64,000 bases of DNA, taken from the NCBI RefSeq assembly GCF_030317205.1, contig NZ_JASZYB010000001.1, forward strand, positions 1,674,001-1,738,000. The letters are read 5' to 3'. The notes beneath the pieces were generated by a model. The model was not told the origin of the DNA. It saw only the letters and a list, made by a program, of their open reading frames with translations, and ran no database searches. Below, piece by piece: positions 19,373 to 27,773 of the stretch. Each line of letters starts with the position of its first letter. The stretch's first letter is position 1. Source of the stretch: Variovorax sp. J2L1-78. GTDB taxonomy: Bacteria > Pseudomonadota > Gammaproteobacteria > Burkholderiales > Burkholderiaceae_C. Position numbers and translations under genes: made by a program.

Positions 19373-20263
19373 TCAAGCGGGTTGGGCGATCTTCAGGCCA
19401 AGCTCGTCGACCAGGCGGCGGGCGGCGGCGATGCCTTCGGGGCCCATCGGCAACCGCGGCGGGCGGGGCCCACCGACCGGCAGGCCCATGGCCGCGAGCA
19501 TCGCCTTGGTGCCGGCCACGTACTGCTGGCCGGCCACGAAATCGATCATCGGGAAATACTTGAACGAGAGATCGCGCGCCTGCGCCAGCTCGCCGGCCAT
19601 CACCAGGTCGTAGAGCCGCGCCATCTCGGCCGGCGCGCCGTTCGATGGCACCGCCGCCCAGCCCACCGCGCCTTCGACGTACGACTCAAAACCCATGATC
19701 CCGCCGAACACCTTCATGCGGCCGTCCGACAGCCGCATGATGTCGCGCACGCGGGTCACTTCGAGCGTCGACTCCTTGATGTAGCGGCAGTTGTCGATCT
19801 GCGAGAGCCGCACCACCAGCTGGGGCTTGAGGTCGACGTTGGTCACCGCCGGGTTGTTGTAGACCATGATCGGGATGCCGATGGCGTCCGAGATGGTCTT
19901 GTAGTGCTGGTAGAGCTCGTCCTCGGTCGGCGTGCAGTAGAACGGCGGCAGCACCATCACGCCGTCGGCCCCCAGCGACTCGGCCATGCGGCTCTTGCGC
20001 GCGGCCACGCGGGTGTCTTCGGCGGTGGTGCCGATGATCACCGGCACGCGGCCGGCGGCGCGGTCGATCACGGTCTTGGCGACCAGCTCGATCTCGTCGT
20101 CGCTCATCGACAGGAACTCGCCGGTCGAGCCCAGCGGGATCAACCCATGGATGCCCGATGCGATCTGCCAGTCGACGTAGCGTTCGAGCGCGGGCACGTC
20201 GACGGCGCCTTCGGCGTCGAAGGGCGTGACCATGATGGTGTAGGTGCCGCGGAAATCTGTCAT
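19373..20263 (-). CDS. Dihydrodipicolinate synthase-family aldolase/dehydratase
   Basis: A 296-residue class I aldolase with the TIM-barrel set: GSTGEF (45-50), Tyr135 in VYNNP and the Schiff-base Lys163 in YIKEST. N-terminal [14 protein letters not shown] is typical. It is not the housekeeping DapA by context, because it sits with transport and CoA-catabolic genes under a LacI-type regulator. Members in such settings cleave or dehydrate 2-oxo acids (for example 4-hydroxy-2-oxoglutarate or 5-keto-4-deoxyglucarate). The stop lies 8 bases before the ATPase start and the gene follows the other DHDPS gene by 28 bases. Confidence 0.88.
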   Translation of the reverse strand: MTDFRGTYTIMVTPFDAEGAVDVPALERYVDWQIASGIHGLIPLGSTGEFLSMSDDEIELVAKTVIDRAAGRVPVIIGTTAEDTRVAARKSRMAESLGADGVMVLPPFYCTPTEDELYQHYKTISDAIGIPIMVYNNPAVTNVDLKPQLVVRLSQIDNCRYIKESTLEVTRVRDIMRLSDGRMKVFGGIMGFESYVEGAVGWAAVPSNGAPAEMARLYDLVMAGELAQARDLSFKYFPMIDFVAGQQYVAGTKAMLAAMGLPVGGPRPPRLPMGPEGIAAARRLVDELGLKIAQPA

Positions 20264-20291
20264 GTCGGTGATGTCGGGTGTTCGTTGAGGG

Positions 20292-21233
20292 TCAGCGGGT
20301 GCCGTCGAGCAGGCCGGCCGCGACCAGCGCGGCGCGGATGCGCTGCGCCTCGTCGTCGCCGATCGGCAGCAGCGGCAGCCGCGGCGCCGGATGCGGCAGG
20401 CGGCCGAGCAGGTGTAGCGCGGTCTTCATGCGGTTGTGGATGTCGAGGTACGGCGCGCGATAGAACACGCGGCACAGCGGCACCAGCCGGTCGTTCACGG
20501 CCCGTGCGGCATCGAGCTGGCCGGCCGCGACGGCCTCGTGCATCTCGACCAGCAGCGGCGCGACCACGCTGCCGATGCCCGACAGGATACCGTCGGCACC
20601 GTAGGTGAGCGACGCAAAGAGCCAGCCGTTGTTGCTGGACAGCATGCTCACCGGGCGGTCGAGCGTGCGCAGGGCGCGCAGGCTGTCTTCGTACAGCTCA
20701 GGCACGTCGCTGCCGTCCTTGATCGCGACGATCTGCGGCACTTCGGTGCACAGCCGCACCAGCATCTCCACCGAAAACGCCTGGTTCGACGCGCGCGACA
20801 GCTGGAACAGCACGATGGGCAGCGACGACGCGCTGGCCACGTCCTGCACGTAGCGCAGGATCATCTCGGGCCGCAGCGCGGCACCGCTACCGAACATCGC
20901 CGGCGGGAAGAGCAAGAGCGCCGAGGCGCCGGCCTCAGCCGCATCGACCGCCAGCGCGCAGGCGTCGCGCGGGTCTTCGGCGACGACGCCGGCCACCACC
21001 GGCACGGGGCCCGCCGCCTGCACGGCCAGCCGCACGACATGCGCCCGCTCCGCGCGGTTCAGCGACGAGGTTTCGCCGGCATGGCCGTTGACCACCACGG
21101 CACGCACGCCGGGCGTGGAAGCGACCTCGCCGACATGGGCGGTGAGCGCGGCGTCGTCGATGGCGCCACCAGGGGCGAAGGGGGTCAGGGTGGCGGGCCA
21201 GATGCCGCCGACGCCGGTCACAGGGAAGGTCAT
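20292..21233 (-). CDS. DHDPS-family protein of the NGHAGE subgroup, Tyr replaced by Phe
   Basis: A 313-residue TIM-barrel protein of the DHDPS/NAL superfamily, first gene of a three-gene minus-strand operon. The Schiff-base Lys172 is present in VAIKDGS. The usual GSTGE loop reads NGHAGE (49-54), and the proton-relay Tyr is replaced by Phe143 in VLFQLS. These changes suggest a specialised aldolase or lyase chemistry rather than dihydrodipicolinate synthesis. The paralogue at 36133-37086 shares NGHAGE but keeps Tyr. Its promoter region holds the operator 21275-21288 of the adjacent LacI-type regulator. Confidence 0.85.
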   Translation of the reverse strand: MTFPVTGVGGIWPATLTPFAPGGAIDDAALTAHVGEVASTPGVRAVVVNGHAGETSSLNRAERAHVVRLAVQAAGPVPVVAGVVAEDPRDACALAVDAAEAGASALLLFPPAMFGSGAALRPEMILRYVQDVASASSLPIVLFQLSRASNQAFSVEMLVRLCTEVPQIVAIKDGSDVPELYEDSLRALRTLDRPVSMLSSNNGWLFASLTYGADGILSGIGSVVAPLLVEMHEAVAAGQLDAARAVNDRLVPLCRVFYRAPYLDIHNRMKTALHLLGRLPHPAPRLPLLPIGDDEAQRIRAALVAAGLLDGTR

Positions 21234-21274
21234 GGGACTCGATCGGAGAAGTGCCGGCCAGTATGCAATACCAA

Positions 21275-21288
21275 TGCAATCGATTGCA
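21275..21288. promoter_or_regulatory. LacI-type operator 1 (TGCAATCGATTGCA)
   Basis: A perfect 14-bp palindrome with a central CG lies 42 bp upstream of the minus-strand DHDPS gene, in the divergent region 21234-21404. It has the standard LacI/GalR operator layout, and a near-copy lies at 21365-21378. Confidence 0.75.
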
Positions 21289-21364
21289 AATATCCACTCG
21301 CTCTTGTCGATTAATGAATCTTCGGCGTTGACGTGACATTGAGCGATGCCCTACATTGCAGCGA

Positions 21365-21378
21365 TGCAATCGTTTGCA
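21365..21378. promoter_or_regulatory. LacI-type operator 2 (TGCAATCGTTTGCA)
   Basis: A near-palindrome differing from operator 1 at one base lies 27 bp before the GTG start of the LacI-type regulator gene. The centre-to-centre distance to operator 1 is 90 bp. It would allow autoregulation and co-control of both divergent operons, possibly by looping. Confidence 0.7.
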
Positions 21379-21404
21379 ATCAATTCCATCGCAAAGGCGT
21401 TTCC

Positions 21405-22415
21405 GTGACCGTCACCCTGCGCGACGTGGCGCGTGCCGCCGACGTCTCCATCGCCACCGCCTCGCGCGCCCTGGCGGGCTCCAGCCTGATCAACCACGCC
21501 ACGCAGAAGCACGTGGTGCAGGTCGCTGCGGCCATCGGCTACCGCACCAACACGGTGGCCCGCGCACTGAAGACGCGCAAGTCGCGCCTCATCGGCCTGA
21601 CCGTCCACAACCTCGAAAACGCCTCCTTCCGCGTGCTCGCCTCGGTGGTGCAGGCGCGCATGCAGGCACTCGGCTACCAGGTCATCCTCAGCATCAGCAA
21701 CGACGATGCCGAGCAGGAACGCGAAATCCTCAAGACGCTCGTCGACCACAGCGTCGACGGCCTGATCGCCGTGCCCACCGGCAGCAACAGCGCGCCGCTG
21801 CTGGCCATGGAACACGCCGACATCCCGGTCATCTGCGCGGTGCGCCGCGTGGCGGGCGCCTCGCTCGAATCGATCCTCGCGGCCGACATGGAAGGCGCCT
21901 ACACCGGCACGCAGCACCTGCTGGGCCTGGGGCACCGGCGCATCGGCCTGATCGTGGGTCCTTCGGACACGACCTCGGGCAAGGAACGTCTGGCGGGCTA
22001 CACCCGGGCCATGCAGGAAGCGGGCCTGCCCGTGGACCCCGCCCTCATCCACCGCGGCCGCTACCTCCCCGAAACCGGCGTGGCCGGCGGCAACGCCCTG
22101 CTGTCGCTCGCCGAGCCACCCACCGCGCTCTTCGTGGCGAACCACGAATCGTCGGTCGGCGTGCTGCGCGTGATCTCCGAACGCGGCCTGTCGATTCCCG
22201 CCGACCTGTCGCTGCTCTTCTACGAAGACTCGCCCTGGTTCGAGTGGCAGCGCCCCGCCATCAGCGTGGTCGACAGCGGCGCGGCCGACATAGCCAACCT
22301 CGCGGTCGACCGCCTCATGTCCCGCCTCGGCGGCGTCGCCAACAGCGGGCGCGAATACCGCATCGGCTCGCGGCTCGTCGAGCGCGCCTCCTGCCGGGCC
22401 CTGCCCACGTCCTGA
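21405..22415 (+). CDS. LacI/GalR-family transcriptional regulator
   Basis: A 336-residue repressor-type protein. I chose the GTG at 21405 because AAAGG ends 7 bases before it and the next residues, TVTLRDVARAADVSIATASR, are the canonical N-terminal LacI HTH. The hinge helix (NTVARALKTRKS) and a type 1 periplasmic-binding-like core (LIGLTVHNLENASF, SVDGLIAVPTGS, LGLGHRRIGLIVGP) follow. It probably binds the two TGCAA-type palindromes just upstream, controlling the minus-strand aldolase/ATPase operon and the plus-strand CoA operon. The inducer is unknown. Confidence 0.93.
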   Translation: MTVTLRDVARAADVSIATASRALAGSSLINHATQKHVVQVAAAIGYRTNTVARALKTRKSRLIGLTVHNLENASFRVLASVVQARMQALGYQVILSISNDDAEQEREILKTLVDHSVDGLIAVPTGSNSAPLLAMEHADIPVICAVRRVAGASLESILAADMEGAYTGTQHLLGLGHRRIGLIVGPSDTTSGKERLAGYTRAMQEAGLPVDPALIHRGRYLPETGVAGGNALLSLAEPPTALFVANHESSVGVLRVISERGLSIPADLSLLFYEDSPWFEWQRPAISVVDSGAADIANLAVDRLMSRLGGVANSGREYRIGSRLVERASCRALPTS

Positions 22416-22423
22416 AGGTTCCC

Positions 22424-22819
22424 ATGCCCTATGTCGAAGTCCTGGCGCCACGCGCCGCCGCCGCCGCAAAGCGCCAACTGACCGACGCCGTGACCGACGG
22501 CATCGTGCGCGGTTTCGAGGTCGAGCCATCGACCGTGACGATCTATTTCTTGGCCCTAGGCACCGACGACTACGCGCACGCCGGCGAATTCGGCCTGCCG
22601 CCCGCCGGTGCCCGCGTCTTCGTCAAGGTGCACGCCTACCGCCGCAACCCCGACCAGCGCCGCGCCGTCGCGGAGGCGATGACGCCGGCGCTCGCCGCCT
22701 GCTTCGACACGCCCGCCCACAACGTTGCCATCTACTTCCTCGACCGCGCGCGCGACGAGGTCGCGCACGAAGGCCACCTGGCCAGCGACGAAGCCCTCGA
22801 CACATCGACCACGCCATGA
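22424..22819 (+). CDS. Tautomerase-superfamily protein with two fused 4-OT-like halves
   Basis: A 131-residue protein starting MPYVEVLAPRAAAAAKRQLT. Met removal would expose Pro1, the catalytic base of 4-oxalocrotonate tautomerases. A second beta-alpha-beta half starts near residue 62 (ARVFVKVHAYRRNPDQRRAV) and ends AIYFLDRARDEVAHEG, so the chain looks like a fused pair, as in cis-CaaD and related enzymes. It could isomerise an enol/keto acid or hydrate an unsaturated acid in this pathway. The ATG lies 8 bases after the regulator stop, and its end overlaps the next gene by four bases. Confidence 0.8.
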   Translation: MPYVEVLAPRAAAAAKRQLTDAVTDGIVRGFEVEPSTVTIYFLALGTDDYAHAGEFGLPPAGARVFVKVHAYRRNPDQRRAVAEAMTPALAACFDTPAHNVAIYFLDRARDEVAHEGHLASDEALDTSTTP

Positions 22820-23958
22820 CCCAGTTCTATACCGAAGACCAGACCTCGGTGCGCGACACCGCGCGCCGCTTCGCCGAAAACGAGATCCTGCCGCGCGCCG
22901 CCGCGATCGACCGCGAAGACGCCTTCGACCGCACGCTCTACCGCGGCATGGCCGAACTCGGCCTGTTCGGCGTCAGTCTGCCCGAGCCGTCGGGCGGCTC
23001 GGGCCTGGACACGGTCAGCCTCTGCCTCGTGATGGAAGAGCTGGCGCGCTGCTCGGCCGCCATCGGCAACGCCTTCGCGATCCCCGTGGAGGCCGCGCTG
23101 TTCCTGCACCACCACGGCAACGCGTCGCAGAAGGCGCTGATCCCCGGCATCCTCGACGGATCGATCGTGTTCGCCACCGCCATGACCGAGCCCGATTTCG
23201 GCTCCGACGCCGCCAGCATCCAGACCACGGCCCGCGCGACCGACGACGGCTGGGTGCTCAACGGCACCAAGGCCTGGGTCACGCTGGGCGGCGTGGCCGA
23301 CCGCATCATGGTCTTCGCGCGCACCGGCAAGGAAGCCGGCCACAAGTCGATGAGCTGCTTCCTGGTCGACACGTCGTCGCCCGGCGTCGCCCGCGGCAAG
23401 AACGAAGAGCTGCTGGGCATGCACGGCCTGGAGGACTGCCAGATCGTGCTGCAGGACGTGCACGTGCCCAAAGACGCCCTGATAGGCGCCGAGAACATGG
23501 CCTTCAAGACGGCCATGGGCAACTTCAACTTCAGCCGCCTCTTGATGTCGTCGATGGCGCTGGGCATGGCGCAGGCCGCGATGGAAGACGCGGTGGCCTA
23601 CGCCACCACGCGCCGCCAGTTCGGCGAGTCGATCATGAACTTCCAGGCCATCCAGTTCATGGTGGCCGACATGTCGACCGACATCGCCGCCGCGCGGCTG
23701 CTCATCCATCACGCGTCGCGCGTGTTCGACGCCGGCCTGCCCTACGCCAAGGAAGCGGCGCACGCCAAGCTCTTCACCACCGACATGGCGATGAAGCACG
23801 TGTCGAACGCGCTGCAGGTGCACGGCGGCAACGGCTACTCGCGCGATTACCGCATCGAGCGCATCTTCCGCGACGTGCGCCTGGCGCAGATCTACGAAGG
23901 CACCAACCAGATCCAGCGCATCATCATCGCGAAGCAGGTCGAGAAGGAACTGGCCTGA
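22816..23958 (+). CDS. Acyl-CoA dehydrogenase
   Basis: A 380-residue FAD flavoenzyme that introduces an alpha,beta double bond in an acyl-CoA. It has the N-terminal helical domain (SVRDTARRFAENEILPRAAA), the FAD-contact segment TAMTEPDFGSDAASIQTTA, QVHGGNGYSRDYRIERIFRD and the catalytic-position Glu361 in IYEGTNQIQR. The ATGA overlap with the tautomerase gene implies coupling. The CoA-transferase next door would supply the CoA thioester and the MaoC protein would hydrate the enoyl product. Confidence 0.94.
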   Translation: MTQFYTEDQTSVRDTARRFAENEILPRAAAIDREDAFDRTLYRGMAELGLFGVSLPEPSGGSGLDTVSLCLVMEELARCSAAIGNAFAIPVEAALFLHHHGNASQKALIPGILDGSIVFATAMTEPDFGSDAASIQTTARATDDGWVLNGTKAWVTLGGVADRIMVFARTGKEAGHKSMSCFLVDTSSPGVARGKNEELLGMHGLEDCQIVLQDVHVPKDALIGAENMAFKTAMGNFNFSRLLMSSMALGMAQAAMEDAVAYATTRRQFGESIMNFQAIQFMVADMSTDIAAARLLIHHASRVFDAGLPYAKEAAHAKLFTTDMAMKHVSNALQVHGGNGYSRDYRIERIFRDVRLAQIYEGTNQIQRIIIAKQVEKELA

Positions 23959-23971
23959 AGGGGCTGCCACC

Positions 23972-25561
23972 ATGATCCACTGCATCACCCCCGACGAAGC
24001 CGCCGCCCTGCTCAAGGACGGCGACATGGTGCTGGCCGGCGGCAACGGCGGCTCGGGCGTGCCCGAGGCGGTGTTCGAGGCGATCGAACGCCGCTGGCTC
24101 GCCGGCGACGGCCCGCACGGCATCACCCTCTTCCACATCACCGGCGTGGGTGCGCTCACCGAAAAGGGCCTGTGCCACTTCGCGCACAAGGGCCTGGTGC
24201 AGCGCGTGATCGGCGGCAACTTCGGCATGCAGTTGCCCTTCATGAAGCTGGTGCTCGACCAGGCGCTGGAGGCCTACAACTTCCCGCAGGGCGTGATGAC
24301 GCACCTGTGCCGCGCCATGGCCGGCCGGCAACCCGGCGTGCTGACGCACGTGGGCCTGGAAACCTACATGGACCCGCGCCAGGACGGCGGCCGCATGAAC
24401 GCGCGCACCACCGAGAAGCTGGTGGAGCTGGTCAACATCGGCGGCAAGGACTACCTCTTCTACCGCGCGCCCGGCGTGCCGTCGGTGGCCCTCATCCGCG
24501 GCACCTCGGCCGACGAAGACGGCTACGTCAGCATGGAACACGAAGCCACCGCGCGCGAAGACCTGTCGATGGCGCAGGCCGTGCACAACGCCGGCGGCAC
24601 CGTGATCTGCCAGGTCAAGCGCCTCGTCAAGCGCGGCACGCTGCATCCGCACATGGTGAAGATCCCCGGCTTCCTGATCGACCACTTCGTGGTGCAGCCC
24701 GACCAGATGCAGACGTACACGACGCAGTACGACCCGGCGCGCTGCGGCGAGACGATCGTGCCGAGTTCGAGCATTCCGCCCGACCCGATGGACGCCCGCC
24801 GCGTGGTGGCGCGCCGCGCCGCCTTCGAGCTGCGCCCGCGCGACGTGGTCAACCTCGGCGTCGGCATCTCGGCCATGATCCCCAACGTCGCGGCCGAGGA
24901 AGGCATCGACGAGATGATCACGCTCACCGTCGAGTCGGGCGCGGTCGGCGGCGTGCCGGGCCATGCGCGCGAGTTCGGCACGTCGGTCAACCCGCGGGTC
25001 ATCCTCGACCAGTCGTACCAGTTCGACTTCTACGACGGCGGCGGCCTCTCCTGCGCCTTCCTGTCCTTCGCGCAGGTCGACCGGCACGGCAACGTCAACG
25101 TCACCCGCTTCGGCAAGCGCTACGACGGCGCGGGCGGCTTCATCAACATCACGCAGAACACCAAGCGGCTGGTGTTCAACGGCTCGCTGACCGGCGGCGA
25201 TTTCGACATCGGCGTGGCCGATGGCGGGCTGGCCATCCGGCGCGACGGCAAGTTCAAGAAGTTCGTGCTCGAGGTCGACCAGATCAGCTTCTCCGGCCAC
25301 CTGGCGCGCGAGCGCGGCCAGCGCGTCACCTTCGTCACGGACCGCGCCGTGTTCGAGATGGAAGCCGACGGCATCGTGCTGACCGAGATCGCCCCGGGCG
25401 TGCGGCTGCAGGAAGACGTGCTCGACCAGATCGGCTTCCCCATCCGCATCAGCGAGACCTTGAAGACCATGGACGCGCGCATCTTCCGGCCCGGGCCGAT
25501 GGGCATGCGCGACGCCTTCATGGCGCAGGCGCCGCGCCACATCGAGGTGCCCGCGTCATGA
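23972..25561 (+). CDS. Family I CoA-transferase, fused alpha and beta subunits
   Basis: A 529-residue protein with both halves of a 3-oxoacid/propionate-type CoA-transferase on one chain. The alpha half starts ITPDEAAALLKDGDMVLAGG and includes IGGNFG. The beta half contains NLGVGISAMIPNVAAEEG and the catalytic Glu321 in TVESGAVGG, which forms the glutamyl-CoA intermediate. It moves CoA from an acyl-CoA donor to a carboxylic acid, activating the substrate for the preceding dehydrogenase. Its stop overlaps the MaoC start by four bases. Confidence 0.93.
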   Translation: MIHCITPDEAAALLKDGDMVLAGGNGGSGVPEAVFEAIERRWLAGDGPHGITLFHITGVGALTEKGLCHFAHKGLVQRVIGGNFGMQLPFMKLVLDQALEAYNFPQGVMTHLCRAMAGRQPGVLTHVGLETYMDPRQDGGRMNARTTEKLVELVNIGGKDYLFYRAPGVPSVALIRGTSADEDGYVSMEHEATAREDLSMAQAVHNAGGTVICQVKRLVKRGTLHPHMVKIPGFLIDHFVVQPDQMQTYTTQYDPARCGETIVPSSSIPPDPMDARRVVARRAAFELRPRDVVNLGVGISAMIPNVAAEEGIDEMITLTVESGAVGGVPGHAREFGTSVNPRVILDQSYQFDFYDGGGLSCAFLSFAQVDRHGNVNVTRFGKRYDGAGGFINITQNTKRLVFNGSLTGGDFDIGVADGGLAIRRDGKFKKFVLEVDQISFSGHLARERGQRVTFVTDRAVFEMEADGIVLTEIAPGVRLQEDVLDQIGFPIRISETLKTMDARIFRPGPMGMRDAFMAQAPRHIEVPAS

Positions 25562-26016
25562 GCGACATCTACTTCGACGACGTGGTCGTCGGCGCCACGT
25601 TCGAGACGCCGACGCACGCCATCACCGCCGCCGACATCGCACGCTTCTGCGACCTCACGCGCGACCACCATCCGCTGCACACCGATGCCGACTACGCCGG
25701 CTCGCGCGGCTTCGGCGGCGTCATCGCACATGGCTTGTACGGCCTCGCGCTCATGGAAGGCCTGAAGACCGAACTCGAGCTTTACCAGAACAGCTCGATC
25801 GCCTCGCTCGGCTGGGATCGGGTGCGGTTCTTGCGACCGGTGATCGCAGGCGACGTGGTGCGCGTGGGCTTCGAATTCACCGAGAAGCGCACGTCATCGC
25901 GGCCCGGCCGCGGCATCGTGATCGAGACGTTGCGGCTGCTCAACCAGCGCGACGAGATCGTCATCGAGGCACAGCACAGCGCGCTGCTGGCGTGCCGCGT
26001 CGACGCGGCGTCCTGA
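25558..26016 (+). CDS. MaoC-family enoyl-CoA hydratase
   Basis: A 152-residue hot-dog fold protein. The hydratase-2 motif is seen as FCDLTRDHHPLHTD followed by GVIAHGLYGL, which carries the catalytic Asp/His pair. It would add water to the 2-enoyl-CoA made by the acyl-CoA dehydrogenase two genes upstream. The ATG at 25558 overlaps the CoA-transferase stop (ATGA). Confidence 0.9.
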   Translation: MSDIYFDDVVVGATFETPTHAITAADIARFCDLTRDHHPLHTDADYAGSRGFGGVIAHGLYGLALMEGLKTELELYQNSSIASLGWDRVRFLRPVIAGDVVRVGFEFTEKRTSSRPGRGIVIETLRLLNQRDEIVIEAQHSALLACRVDAAS

Positions 26017-26076
26017 GTGTTCCACCGGTTTCCCCTTCCTTCAGTTCCACCCACCTCCGTCTCACGAAAGCACATC

Positions 26077-26916
26077 ATGCAATGCTCCAAACTGGCTCTT
26101 GCGCTCTTCCTCGGCGCCGCGTTCTCGGCTTCGGCCCTGGCCCAGACCTGCACGCCCAAGGTCGGTGCCGAACACCTGGTGTCTGCCGGCAAGCTGCAGA
26201 TGTCGATCAACCCCACGCTGCCGCCGCAGCAGTTCGTCGACGAGAAGGGTGAACTGCAGGGGCTGAACGTCGAACTCGGCAAGGCCATCGCGAAGAAGCT
26301 GTGCCTCGAGCCCGTCTTCATCCGCATGGACATGCCCCCGATGATCCCGGCGCTGCAGGCCGGCCGCTTCGACATGATCAACACCGGCATGTTCTGGACG
26401 GAAGAGCGTTCCAAGCTGATGTTCATGATCCCCTACGGCCAGCAGGCGATGAGCATCTACACCGTGCCCAGCAGCACCTTCAAGATCACCAAGTTCGACG
26501 ACCTCGCAGGCCACGTCGTCGGCATCGAGACGGGCACCTACCAGGAACGCAAGTCGCGCGAGTACAACGCCGACATGGTCGCGCGCGGCCTGAAGCCGAT
26601 CGACTTCCGCACCTTCATGACGGCCTCCGAAACCACGGCCGCCCTGCGCGCCGGCCAGCTCGAAGCCGGCATCAACATCGACGAGACCGCAGCGAACTTC
26701 GTCGAGCGCGGCATCGCCAAGGTGTGGCTGAGCGGCATCAACGGCACCGACATCACCGTGACCTACCGCGACAAGACGACGGCCCTGGCCGCCGCCGCCG
26801 CACTCAACGAACTGAAGGCCGACGGCACCTACGACAAGCTCTTCGACAAGTTCAAGATGACGCGGCTGAAGGACACGACCTTCGCCATCCGCGGCCCCGG
26901 CCCGGCGCCGAAGTAA
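26077..26916 (+). CDS. Family 3 solute-binding protein of amino acid type ABC transporter
   Basis: A 279-residue periplasmic protein with signal KLALALFLGAAFSASALAQ; the mature chain starts TCTPKVGAEHLVSAGKLQMS. Family motifs are NPTLPPQQFVDEKGELQGLN, MIPALQAGRFDMINTGMFWTEER and GIETGTYQERKSRE. The start at ATG 26077 is placed directly before the signal peptide. It is the paralogue of 30810-31655, sharing the TCTP start, NPTLPP, NTGMF, YQER and the AIRGPGP/AIRGTGP end. A permease gene follows after 36 bases, and no ATPase is adjacent. Confidence 0.92.
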   Translation: MQCSKLALALFLGAAFSASALAQTCTPKVGAEHLVSAGKLQMSINPTLPPQQFVDEKGELQGLNVELGKAIAKKLCLEPVFIRMDMPPMIPALQAGRFDMINTGMFWTEERSKLMFMIPYGQQAMSIYTVPSSTFKITKFDDLAGHVVGIETGTYQERKSREYNADMVARGLKPIDFRTFMTASETTAALRAGQLEAGINIDETAANFVERGIAKVWLSGINGTDITVTYRDKTTALAAAAALNELKADGTYDKLFDKFKMTRLKDTTFAIRGPGPAPK

Positions 26917-26952
26917 GCGCAGCGCAGAAGCAGCCAGAAGGAAAACCGGGCC

Positions 26953-27660
26953 GTGTTCAACGTCGATGCCTTCCTGTCCTACCTGGTCAACCCCTACCTC
27001 CTGGGTGGGGTCGGGATCACGATCGGGTTGACGATCACCACCATCCTCATCGGCCTGGTCCTCGCGCTGCCGCTGGCGCTCGCGAGCATGTCCACCAACA
27101 ATCTGCTGCGCGCGCCGGCCAAGTTCTACATCTGGATCTTCCGCGGTACGCCGCTGCTGGTGCAGATCGTGATCATCTACACCGGCCTGCCGCAGCTGGG
27201 CGTGCGCTTCGACGTGCTGACCTCCGCCATCCTGGCGCTGAGTCTCAACGAAGCGGCCTACCTGTCGGAGACCATCCGTGCCGGCTTCTCGGCCGTCGCC
27301 AAGGGGCAGATCGAGGCCGCCAAGGCGCTGAGCCTGTCGAAGATGGCGACGCTGCGGCTGGTCACGCTGCCGCAGGTGATCCGCATCATCATCCCGCCGC
27401 TCGGCAACTCGGTGAACGGCCTGCTGAAGGCCACGTCGCTGGCGTCCGTCATCTCGATGGAAGAGCTGATGCGCCGCAGCCAGGTGCTGATGCAGGCCAA
27501 ATTCGAAGTGCTCGAGCTTTACTGCGTGGCCGCCGTCTTCTACCTGGTACTGACCTCGCTGTGGGACGTGGTGCAACGCCGCCTGGAGAAGCACTATGGC
27601 AAGGGTTATGCGCCGACGGAAAAGAAGACGAACGTGGTGCGCACGCCGGCTGCGGCCTGA
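26953..27660 (+). CDS. Polar amino acid ABC transporter permease
   Basis: A 235-residue inner-membrane protein with a GTG start at 26953, preceded by AGAAGGA. It has the TM1 region LLGGVGITIGLTITTILIGL, the conserved FRGTPLLVQIVIIYTGLP and the EAA loop IRAGFSAVAKGQIEAAKAL. It probably works as a homodimer with the binding protein just upstream. The ATPase may be the product of 18582-19364, because both operons appear to share the LacI-type operators. Confidence 0.93.
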   Translation: MFNVDAFLSYLVNPYLLGGVGITIGLTITTILIGLVLALPLALASMSTNNLLRAPAKFYIWIFRGTPLLVQIVIIYTGLPQLGVRFDVLTSAILALSLNEAAYLSETIRAGFSAVAKGQIEAAKALSLSKMATLRLVTLPQVIRIIIPPLGNSVNGLLKATSLASVISMEELMRRSQVLMQAKFEVLELYCVAAVFYLVLTSLWDVVQRRLEKHYGKGYAPTEKKTNVVRTPAAA

Positions 27661-27773
27661 GGGTCCACCGACGACCCATCTATCCTTCACTGCGGGACAG
27701 CCCTTACACTCCGCGTCGAGCCAAAGGCAGCATCGCCGAATAGCCACGTTTCAGCACAAGCGAGGCAATCGGG

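Noticed and set aside
21333..21404. Earlier start for the LacI-type regulator
   Set aside because: The added residues would be encoded by operator 2 and precede the canonical N-terminal HTH; GTG 21405 has an AAAGG site at proper spacing.
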